Of a stretch of DNA of 5,694 nucleotides, positions 1-5,610 are shown in pieces (position 1 is the stretch's first letter; each line of letters starts with the position of its first letter). The translations under genes and the position numbers were made by a program. The DNA lies in assembly GCA_021845705.1 (NCBI GenBank), contig JAJZVJ010000193.1:1-5694 (forward strand), read 5' to 3'. The DNA comes from a bacterium (GTDB lineage: Bacteria; Elusimicrobiota; Elusimicrobia; Elusimicrobiales; UBA9959). Under the pieces are notes generated by a model. That model saw only the letters and a program-made list of their open reading frames with translations. It was not told the origin of the DNA and searched no databases.

Positions 1-372
1 GGCGGCACCATACAGCCTTTCGCCAACCTCGCCGGGATGCCGGCCATGAGCATCTTTAATTCCCTGGTGGTGGCCGTGGGCGTTATCTGCGTGCTCGTCT
101 ATTTCTTCTTTTCCATCGAGCATACCGGCGTTATAAAGAAAGTTTCCAATTTCGGGATCTATTTCCTGATGATCTACTTCGGAGCGGCGTTCGGGAATAC
201 CGTCATGGCGCGGTTCTCCCTGCTTTACGGCAGGTTCGACTCTCTTTATACCTTCTCCGGGAAAGATTACTTCTACGCCACGCAGTTCATCATGGTGGCC
301 ATGGTGCTGTACTTTATAATCCACGGGGCCCTGTCAAAAGGCAAGAAGGACGCTCCCGGTGAGGCCGCGTAA
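1..372 (+). CDS. C-terminal part of an unrecognised multi-pass membrane protein (5' end outside window)
   Basis: The frame is open from the first base of the window to the TAA at 370-372, so this is the last 123 residues of a longer protein; the ATGs at 37 and 46 are more likely internal methionines, since the frame stays open upstream and neither has a clear Shine-Dalgarno. Three hydrophobic stretches are visible at about residues 18-39, 51-70 and 93-111 of the visible part. They are joined by a short basic loop (IKK) and by a polar, aromatic loop containing RFDSLY and FSGKDYF. The protein ends in a charged tail (KGKKDAPGEAA), probably cytoplasmic. I do not recognise the family and assign no function. 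It converges on the parvulin gene and ends 28 nt before a strong hairpin terminator. Being a real gene is well supported by the membrane pattern and the terminator; its identity is unknown. Confidence 0.75.
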   Translation, partial: GGTIQPFANLAGMPAMSIFNSLVVAVGVICVLVYFFFSIEHTGVIKKVSNFGIYFLMIYFGAAFGNTVMARFSLLYGRFDSLYTFSGKDYFYATQFIMVAMVLYFIIHGALSKGKKDAPGEAA

Positions 373-400
373 CCCGGCGCGTAAAAAACACCGGAATAAG

Positions 401-435
401 AAAGGCGGGCCGGAATATCCGGCCCGCCTTTTCTT
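401..435. terminator. Bidirectional rho-independent terminator between convergent genes
   Basis: A perfect 14-bp inverted repeat pairs 401-414 with 418-431 around a 3-nt loop and is very GC-rich in the middle (GGCGGGCCGG). On the plus strand the stem runs into a T-rich tail (TTTTCTTTT, 429-437), a good terminator for the membrane protein ending at 372. On the minus strand the tail is TTTCTTATT, weaker but still U-rich, and lies just after the parvulin stop codon at 454. One hairpin therefore probably serves both convergent transcripts. Confidence 0.85.
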
Positions 436-453
436 TTGGCGCTGCCCGCGCGG

Positions 454-1311
454 TTACTTAACTATTTCTATCCTGGCTTTCTGCCTCAGCTCCTGCGCGA
501 GCTCCGGAAGCTTCTGGGCTATGAGCTGGTTCAATATCGCCGTCTTAAGCTCTTCCCTGATCGTTTCGAAAACCGCCTCTTTGCCGGGCTTCCGCTCTTC
601 AGCCTTGAAAATGCTGTAGCCGTTGCCGGTAGCCAGGGGCCTGGTGTACTGGCCGACCTGCAGGGCAAAGATCTCTTTCTCTATCTCCGGCAGCAGCATC
701 CCCTTGGAGATATAGCCCAGGCTGCCGTTGTTCTTGCGGAGGTTGGCGTCGGCGGACTTCAGCGTTGAAAGTTTGGAGAAGTCGGCGCCTACCGTGGAGA
801 GCAGGTCGTAGGCGTCGTCCGCCTCGGCCTTGGTGTTCACGAAGATCTGGCTGAGCTTCACGGACTCCGGGGTCCCCAGCCGCTCCTTGTTCTTATCGAA
901 AAAAGCTTTCGCGTCCTCGTCCGTAACGGCCAGCTTTTTAGCCGCTATGACGGTGTTGCGGATAACGAGCTGGCGGCTGATAAGGCCGCGCAGGTCCTGC
1001 GCGGACCAGCCCACGGATTTCAGGTTCTTTTCGAAGAGGTCCTTATCCGTATAGCCGGCGGCAAGGGTGTTGAACCTGGCTTCTACCTCTTTCGGGTCCG
1101 CTTTTATCCCCAGCCTGGCGCCTTCTTCCAGGAGCAGTTTCTCGTCCACAAGTTCGGTAAGCCCCTGGCCGGCGTACTGCCACCAGAGTTTTTTGGTGAG
1201 CTCGTCCGCAGTGACCTTGCCGCCGTCGACCACCGCCACCGTTCTAGAGGCCGCGTACAGGCCCGTGGTGCAGGCCGCCAATAGGGCCAGAGTAATAATA
1301 GTCTTTTTCAT
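454..1311 (-). CDS. Exported SurA/PrsA-like parvulin peptidyl-prolyl isomerase / chaperone
   Basis: A 285-residue protein predicted to help fold proteins outside the cytoplasm. Residues 1-20 form an export signal (MKK, then a hydrophobic core). The stretch L11-A12-A13-C14 matches a lipobox, so the mature protein may be a lipoprotein anchored at C14; cleavage after A20 by signal peptidase I is the alternative. Residues 23-140 resemble the helical SurA/PrsA N-terminal chaperone region (VAVVDGGKVTADEL, then LVDEKLLLEEGARLGI). Residues 148-238 are a PpiC-type rotamase domain, recognised by KLSQIFV, GSLGYISKGMLLPEIEKEIF, LQVGQ and GYSIFK. A helical tail (244-285) follows. The two histidines usual in parvulins are replaced (Q155 in SQI, S233 in GYSI), so chaperone activity is more secure than isomerase activity. 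The ATG lies 2 nt after the mscS-like stop codon, so the two genes are probably co-transcribed. Stop TAA, then a hairpin at 401-431. Confidence 0.88.
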   Translation of the reverse strand: MKKTIITLALLAACTTGLYAASRTVAVVDGGKVTADELTKKLWWQYAGQGLTELVDEKLLLEEGARLGIKADPKEVEARFNTLAAGYTDKDLFEKNLKSVGWSAQDLRGLISRQLVIRNTVIAAKKLAVTDEDAKAFFDKNKERLGTPESVKLSQIFVNTKAEADDAYDLLSTVGADFSKLSTLKSADANLRKNNGSLGYISKGMLLPEIEKEIFALQVGQYTRPLATGNGYSIFKAEERKPGKEAVFETIREELKTAILNQLIAQKLPELAQELRQKARIEIVK

Positions 1312-1313
1312 CG

Positions 1314-2399
1314 TTATGCTTTTCCTCCGTTCTGTTTCTGTACGAAAAGGGTCTGTGTCGGATAGGCGAACGCTATCCCTTCTTTTCCGAACCTGGCGAT
1401 GACGGCCTGCAGGAATTGTTCCTGGACTTTCATGTGGTAGTTGTAGTCCGGCGATTCCACCAGGTATACGGTCTCGAAATCTATGGAAAAATCCCCCATG
1501 CCGGACAGGTTGGACCTGTCAAAGGTAACTTTTTCAAGGCTTGAGGCCGCTTCCTTTATCATGGCCGGGACCTGCTTAAGCTTCTCCAGGGGCGTCTGGT
1601 AGGTTACCCCGGTCTTTAGCACAACGCGCCTGCGCGTCATGTGTTTGTAGTTCTTTACTTCCATGCCGAGCAGCTTCGTGTTGGAGACTATCAGCAGTTC
1701 CCCCGAGAGGCTGCGCACCCTTATTGATTTAAGGCCCAGATGCTCCACCGTGCCGGCTATGCTGTCGGTCACTATGAAGTCCCCTACGAGAAAGGGCTTG
1801 TCGAGAAGTATCACGAAGAAGTTGAACAGGTCCCCGAGTATGGCCTGGGCGGCCAGCGCCACGGCCACGCCGCCGATCCCGAGGCCGGCCAATACGGCCG
1901 AGATATTGACGCCCATGTTCTCGAGAACGAACAGGATGGCCGCGACCCAGACCACGACGCGCATTATGACCTGGGTGCTGTTGACCACGGAGGCCTTGGC
2001 TTCGGCCGATAATTCCCGCTTCGAAGCCAGCTTGGTTATCCAGTATGAAAGCAGCGTCTGGACAATTGCTATGGCGCGGTAAGTGAAGACGAAAAGGATC
2101 ACAAGCTTCAGGGCGTTGTCGAACGCCGGGACGCGCTGAAGGTAGCGGGTGGCTATATAGAAGGCGATCAGCTGGTATTCGAACCAGTGGATATGGTCTA
2201 TGAGGCTTACCGCCATGTCGTCCAGGTCGGTCGCGGTCTTTTCGGCCAGCAGTTTGAGGCGGGCAATGCCCATGGTCTTTATCAGGCGGAGCAAAGCCAG
2301 GGATACGGCGAAGGCAGCCAAAGCGTAACCATAGGCCTCCGGCGTGTTCCCCAGTATCAGGCTGGAATCGAACCAGCTGGAAATTGATCGGGCGTTCAT
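1314..2399 (-). CDS. MscS-family small-conductance mechanosensitive ion channel
   Basis: A 361-residue inner-membrane channel expected to open under membrane tension and release solutes during hypo-osmotic shock. Hydrophobic segments lie at about residues 21-41, 74-90, 95-118, 142-160 and 163-199, i.e. five helices rather than the three of E. coli MscS, as in larger family members such as YnaI. The last is the pore helix, with the typical Gly/Ala packing (AGLGIGGVAVALAAQ). By gap-free alignment to MscS, V178 and L182 take the place of gate residues L105 and L109, and A186 that of G113. The beta domain follows from KPFLVGDFI, with GTVEHLGLKSIRVRS, and the C terminus carries the family signature FAYPTQTLFV (344-353). 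The ATG at 2399 is the only plausible start: no ATG, GTG or TTG occurs in frame nearby, and a TATAAT box sits 6 nt upstream. First gene of an operon with the parvulin. Confidence 0.92.
   Translation of the reverse strand: MNARSISSWFDSSLILGNTPEAYGYALAAFAVSLALLRLIKTMGIARLKLLAEKTATDLDDMAVSLIDHIHWFEYQLIAFYIATRYLQRVPAFDNALKLVILFVFTYRAIAIVQTLLSYWITKLASKRELSAEAKASVVNSTQVIMRVVVWVAAILFVLENMGVNISAVLAGLGIGGVAVALAAQAILGDLFNFFVILLDKPFLVGDFIVTDSIAGTVEHLGLKSIRVRSLSGELLIVSNTKLLGMEVKNYKHMTRRRVVLKTGVTYQTPLEKLKQVPAMIKEAASSLEKVTFDRSNLSGMGDFSIDFETVYLVESPDYNYHMKVQEQFLQAVIARFGKEGIAFAYPTQTLFVQKQNGGKA
1324..1328 (-). promoter_or_regulatory. Shine-Dalgarno of the parvulin gene, inside the end of the channel gene
   Basis: On the minus strand GGAGG lies 12 nt upstream of the ATG at 1311, within the last codons of the mscS-like gene. 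The spacing is longer than the usual 5-9 nt. Together with the TAACGATG junction this suggests that ribosomes terminating on the channel gene help start the parvulin. Confidence 0.6.
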
Positions 2400-2405
2400 A
2401 TCTTA

Positions 2406-2435
2406 ATTATAAAAGATTTCCCCCCGCCGCAACAA
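2406..2435 (-). promoter_or_regulatory. Predicted sigma-70-type promoter of the channel-parvulin operon, probably giving a leaderless mRNA
   Basis: On the minus strand a perfect TATAAT (2411-2406) is followed by TAAGAT and then the ATG of the mscS-like gene. A possible -35, TTGTTG (2435-2430, three of six matches to TTGACA), lies 18 nt upstream. With the usual 6-7 nt between -10 box and start site, transcription would begin at or next to the A of the ATG, leaving no 5' leader. No Shine-Dalgarno lies at a normal distance; the only purine run, GGGGGGAAA, lies upstream of the -10 box and would not be in the mRNA. The promoter falls in the gap after the carboxyltransferase terminator, where a new transcription unit must begin. 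Confidence 0.65.
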
Positions 2436-2473
2436 TGAAATCCGGAGGCGGGGTATTGGCGGCGGTATTTGCG

Positions 2474-2502
2474 AATAAAAAAGCCGGCGGTGGCGCCGGC
2501 TT
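2474..2502 (-). terminator. Rho-independent terminator of the acyl-CoA carboxyltransferase gene
   Basis: A perfect 9-bp stem pairs 2481-2489 (AAGCCGGCG) with 2494-2502 (CGCCGGCTT) around a 4-nt loop. Read on the minus strand it is followed by TTTTTTATT (2482-2474), a clear U-tract. It lies 20 nt after the TAA at 2522. On the plus strand the tail (TTCTTTAT) is weaker and no plus-strand gene needs it. Confidence 0.88.
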
Positions 2503-2521
2503 CTTTATGAAGGTCCGCCGT

Positions 2522-4156
2522 TTACAGCGGGATGTTGCCGGTGTGGGCGTGGTCCCCGGGGCGGCGCTTGCCGGCCAGCATGCGGAAGGCCCCTATCAGG
2601 CGTGCGCGGGCTTGCGCCGGTTCTATCACTTCGTCTATCGAGCCGGTGGAGGCCGTCTGGTAAGGGGAGGCGAACTTGTCTGAATACTCTTTCGCGAGCT
2701 TGGCGCGCAGGGGTTCCCTGTCCTCCTCCTTGGCCTCCTTGATCTGGCGGGAGAAGAGTATCTCTACCGCGCCGCGCGGGCCCATTACGGCTATCTCCGC
2801 CGAAGGCAGGGAGAAGTTGATGTCCCCGCCCATCAGCTTGGAGCTCATGGCTATATAGGCGCCGCCGTAGGCTTTGCGCAGGACCAGCGTAATTTTGGGG
2901 ACGGTGGCCTCGGAATAGGCGTAGAGAAGTTTAGCGCCGTGGCGGATTATGCCGCCGTGCTCCTGGGCGACCCCGGGCCAGTAGCCGGGCACGTCCACGA
3001 GGGTAAGTATCGGGATGTTGAAGTTGTTCAGGAACCGGATGAAGCGCGCGGCTTTGTCCGAAGCGTTGATGTCCAGGGCCCCGGCCATGTGGGCGGGGTT
3101 ATTGGCTATCACGCCTACCACCTGCCCGCCAAGGCGGATGAAGCCCACCACCATGTTCTTGGCGAAGTCGTGGTGGACTTCCAGGAACTTATGGTCGTCC
3201 GAGAGCCACCAGATGATGTGGTTCACGCGGTAGGCTTTGCGCGCGTCTATCTCGCAGAGCTTTTCCAGCAGCGCTATCTTGCGGTTAACGGCGTCCTTGG
3301 TCTCGGCTTGCGGCGCGCTTTCGAACCGGTTCTGCGGCAGGAAGCTCATGAGCTCCTTTACCTGGCGGAAGCAGTCCGGCTCGGAATTAGCCACAAAGTG
3401 GCATACCCCGGACTTGGAAGCGTGCGTCATCGAGCCGCCCAGGGTCTCGAAATCCACTTCTTCCCCCGTAGCGGCCTTTACCACTTCCGGGCCGGTGACG
3501 AACATATGGCTTATCCCCTTGACCATAAAAACGAAATCGGTGAGGGCCGGGGAATAGACCGCGCCGCCCGCGCACGGACCCAGGATTATGGAGATCTGCG
3601 GCACTATGCCCGAATATTTGGTGTTGCGCAGGAAGATCTCGCCGTAGCCGTCCAGCGAGTCGACCCCTTCCTGTATGCGGGCGCCGCCCGAGTCCAGGAT
3701 GCCTATCACCGGCACGCGGGCGTCGGCGGCCATGTCCATCAGCTTGGCTATCTTGTCGGCGTGGGTGCGGCCGAGCGACCCGCCAAGCTGCGTAAAATCC
3801 TCGGAGAAGATGGCCGCCAGCCGGCCGTTGACCGTGCCGAAGCCGGTTATTATGCCGTCCCCTTTTATATGCTTGTCCTTAATGCCGAAATCCGTGCAGC
3901 GGCTTTCCATCAGCAGGCCGAGTTCCTGGAAGGAGCCTTCGTCCGTAAGGTAGGCTATCCTCTCCCTGGCGGTCAGCTTCCCCTTCTTTCTCTGCGCCTC
4001 TATCTTTTCAGGCGGCCCGCCCGCCGCCGCTTTGGAGTGGATCTCGCGGAATTTCCTGAGCGATTCGGGCTCTATGCGCACTTTCTTGGGGTGCGTCTTT
4101 TTTCCCGCCCCCTGGGAAGCGGAACCTGAGATGGGATCTTCAATTAAATCGGACAT
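2522..4156 (-). CDS. Biotin-dependent acyl-CoA carboxyltransferase (propionyl-CoA carboxylase beta / methylmalonyl-CoA decarboxylase alpha family)
   Basis: A 544-residue cytoplasmic crotonase-fold enzyme that moves a carboxyl group between biotin and a short acyl-CoA, most likely propionyl-/methylmalonyl-CoA. It is usually annotated pccB or mmdA, which sequence alone does not separate. A Lys-rich extension of about 30 residues precedes the family start (KIEAQRKKGKLTARERI, 51-67). The N-terminal half has GDGIITGFGTVNGR, SEDFTQLGGSLG, LDSGGARIQEGV (154-165) and the oxyanion-hole segment GPCAGGAVYSPA (193-204). The C-terminal half has ANNPAHMAGALDINASDKAARF, VDVPGYWPGVAQEHGGIIRHG (387-407) and the second oxyanion segment RKAYGGAYIAM (427-437). 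It ends in the family tail GNIPL and looks intact. Start: ATG at 4156 with GAGG 8 nt upstream. No biotin carrier, biotin carboxylase or membrane decarboxylase subunit lies in the window, so partners are encoded elsewhere. The gene lies 62 nt after the carbamoyltransferase-like gene and has its own terminator. Confidence 0.93.
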   Translation of the reverse strand: MSDLIEDPISGSASQGAGKKTHPKKVRIEPESLRKFREIHSKAAAGGPPEKIEAQRKKGKLTARERIAYLTDEGSFQELGLLMESRCTDFGIKDKHIKGDGIITGFGTVNGRLAAIFSEDFTQLGGSLGRTHADKIAKLMDMAADARVPVIGILDSGGARIQEGVDSLDGYGEIFLRNTKYSGIVPQISIILGPCAGGAVYSPALTDFVFMVKGISHMFVTGPEVVKAATGEEVDFETLGGSMTHASKSGVCHFVANSEPDCFRQVKELMSFLPQNRFESAPQAETKDAVNRKIALLEKLCEIDARKAYRVNHIIWWLSDDHKFLEVHHDFAKNMVVGFIRLGGQVVGVIANNPAHMAGALDINASDKAARFIRFLNNFNIPILTLVDVPGYWPGVAQEHGGIIRHGAKLLYAYSEATVPKITLVLRKAYGGAYIAMSSKLMGGDINFSLPSAEIAVMGPRGAVEILFSRQIKEAKEEDREPLRAKLAKEYSDKFASPYQTASTGSIDEVIEPAQARARLIGAFRMLAGKRRPGDHAHTGNIPL

Positions 4157-4163
4157 TAGTGTT

Positions 4164-4168
4164 TCCTC
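4164..4168 (-). promoter_or_regulatory. Shine-Dalgarno of the carboxyltransferase gene
   Basis: GAGGA on the minus strand, 7 nt before the ATG at 4156. It lies in a purine-rich leader and fixes the start that gives the N-terminally extended protein. Confidence 0.75.
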
Positions 4169-4218
4169 GCTTTCTTTTATTCTACCTTTTTAGAGGTCTT
4201 TTTTTCAGAGTATAGAGC

Positions 4219-5610
4219 TCAATCGGGGGATTGCAGGTCTTCCCGCGTGTAGATGTGGTTGCGGGTGGCGTAAAACGACGTCCCTGAAGCCGGTTCGCCG
4301 AAATTAAGGGGCCCTGTTTCCCCCTTCAGTCTGCGCAGCATGGCCGGAGCGGCTATGGTAAAGTAAAACTTGAAGTACAGCCTTAAAAAGTCCGGCAGGC
4401 CCTGTTTCCGGGGAGCGGACCCCTGGCCTGGCGCCGCCGGCGGCGGTTCGGCCGCTCCCGGAGCGGTCTTTGGCGCGACTCTCCTGGCCCCGAAGTAGAT
4501 ATACCTGGCCGAGAGGGCGGCCCCGGCGGCCCTGCCGGCCGCGGGAGCGGGCGGACGGGCCCAATTCCCGCTGAAGATGCCGGAAGCCTTTAGTTTCCCC
4601 CGGGCCGCCAGGTTAAGCGGGCTCTCCCCGGCCAGGCAGAGGTTTTTAGACCCCGTAAGCCTTTTTGCCTGGGCGGCCAGGTTGAAAAAAGCCTCTTCCA
4701 TCACCTGGCGGGCGGCCGCGGCGAAGGCGCCGTGCTGTTGCGTCCTGCGGCCCGGCGCGCCCGGGGGCAGGCCGAAAAGCGCGGTCCAGGCCGCGTAGTC
4801 CGGGGCCATGCCCGCGGCCGGAACGAAATATTTAGTGTTAAGTTTAAGGGAGCCGTCCTCCCGCAGTTCCGCGAGTTCGCTCTTTATCAGGCCGGCGTAG
4901 TCCTTTGCCGGAGGCGGGACCGGGACGGCCCCTGAATTGAACAATTCCGCGGCCTGGTCCAGGCCGGCGAAACCGGCCAGGGCCGAGCAGAGCAGGTCCG
5001 GGGAATCCGGAAAACGTATCTCTTTTAGGATCTTTATCTTTTCCCCCGACCCCAGCGCTATGGCGGCCGAGCCCCATTCCCCCGGCCCGTCCAGGACCAG
5101 CACCGCCGCGTCCTCGAAAGGCGAGAGGTAGAAGGCCGAAGCCGCGGAGGACAAAAGGAATTCGGGGTAAAGCGTCAGCTGCGCTTCCTCGCCCCAGGAA
5201 ACCGCTGCAAGCTCTTTTTTTAGCAGCCCGCCGCTGGCCCGCTTCGCCAGCAGCGCCTGGCCGGCGGAGGCCATGAAATATTTTATGCCGCCGGGCGCGT
5301 TGGCCAGCCAGGTCTCAAGGAAACGGCCGTATTTCAGCAGCGGCTTTTCATAGAAAGCTACGGCCTTGAGGTCCTTTATGCCGATCACCGAGCCTTCCTC
5401 TTCCGAAGCCTTTGCAAGGGCTTCCGTGACGGCGTTAACCGGGAAAGAGCCCTGTTCTTCTTTGCCGGTCAGCGACGCTTCCGAGGCTTCGAATATAAGT
5501 TCATTGTCCTTAAGCATGGCGGCGGAGGGCTCGCGGCCGAAAGCGCAGACTCCCAGTATGAACATGGAAGCGGTCTTTTTCGGGGGTTCGGGTTTCTTCC
5601 AGAATATCAT
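4219..5610 (-). CDS. Degenerate NodU/CmcH carbamoyltransferase-like protein (probable pseudoenzyme)
   Basis: 463 residues, shorter than the roughly 570-600 usual for O-carbamoyltransferases. Residues 16-370 match their Kae1-like N-terminal domain in order: FILGVCAF near the start, SFPVNAV (55-61), AVAFYEKPLLKYGRFLETWL (83-102), SSAASAFYLSPFEDAAVLVLDGPGEW (154-179; family SHAASAFYPSPF and DGVGEW), ILKEIRFPDSPDLLCSA (194-210), EDGSLKLNTKYF, KNLCLAGESPLNLAARGKL (322-340) and AAGAAL (361-366). The family's HHxxH becomes FLLSS (F151-S155), the aspartate of its AAGDAGGA motif becomes A357, and the KVMGLAPYG loop is replaced by unrelated, Pro-rich sequence. Canonical catalysis is therefore unlikely. 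The YrdC-like C-terminal domain is missing; instead a Pro/Ala linker (379-400) leads to a hydrophobic aromatic segment (LPDFLRLYFKFYFTIAAPAML, 405-425). The frame is intact, so a decayed gene seems less likely than a repurposed one. ATG 5610 overlaps the upstream stop (ATGA); M16 at 5565 is the other possible start but lacks a Shine-Dalgarno. Confidence 0.75.
   Translation of the reverse strand: MIFWKKPEPPKKTASMFILGVCAFGREPSAAMLKDNELIFEASEASLTGKEEQGSFPVNAVTEALAKASEEEGSVIGIKDLKAVAFYEKPLLKYGRFLETWLANAPGGIKYFMASAGQALLAKRASGGLLKKELAAVSWGEEAQLTLYPEFLLSSAASAFYLSPFEDAAVLVLDGPGEWGSAAIALGSGEKIKILKEIRFPDSPDLLCSALAGFAGLDQAAELFNSGAVPVPPPAKDYAGLIKSELAELREDGSLKLNTKYFVPAAGMAPDYAAWTALFGLPPGAPGRRTQQHGAFAAAARQVMEEAFFNLAAQAKRLTGSKNLCLAGESPLNLAARGKLKASGIFSGNWARPPAPAAGRAAGAALSARYIYFGARRVAPKTAPGAAEPPPAAPGQGSAPRKQGLPDFLRLYFKFYFTIAAPAMLRRLKGETGPLNFGEPASGTSFYATRNHIYTREDLQSPD

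Noticed and set aside
436..768. A plus-strand open frame antisense to the parvulin gene.
   Set aside because: It lies wholly opposite a clear SurA-like coding sequence, shows no domain pattern and would have to start directly after the terminator hairpin.
2939..4129. A 396-codon plus-strand open frame antisense to the carboxyltransferase.
   Set aside because: It mirrors a strongly conserved enzyme gene, its composition (His/Val/Ala/Gly-rich) looks like antisense GC-rich codons, and it shows no family motif. Long shadow frames are expected in GC-rich DNA.
4184..4197. Small inverted repeat (ACCT / AGGT) between the carbamoyltransferase-like and carboxyltransferase genes.
   Set aside because: Only 4 bp of stem and no U-tract on the minus strand, so it is not a terminator; read-through is likely.
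4208..4236. TATACT on the minus strand (4213-4208) with a CTGCAA at -35 spacing (4236-4231), a possible separate promoter for the carboxyltransferase.
   Set aside because: The -35 matches only three of six bases and one good -10 is expected by chance in this AT-rich gap. It remains possible because the 62-nt gap is wider than the other junctions.
5563..5565. Alternative start of the carbamoyltransferase-like gene at M16, where the family alignment begins.
   Set aside because: No Shine-Dalgarno precedes it, while ATG 5610 forms a typical ATGA overlap. It cannot be fully excluded.
4219..5610. Calling the carbamoyltransferase-like gene a pseudogene.
   Set aside because: The frame is uninterrupted over 463 codons, family structural motifs are kept in order, and the start is coupled to an upstream gene. 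Loss of catalytic residues alone fits a pseudoenzyme better.
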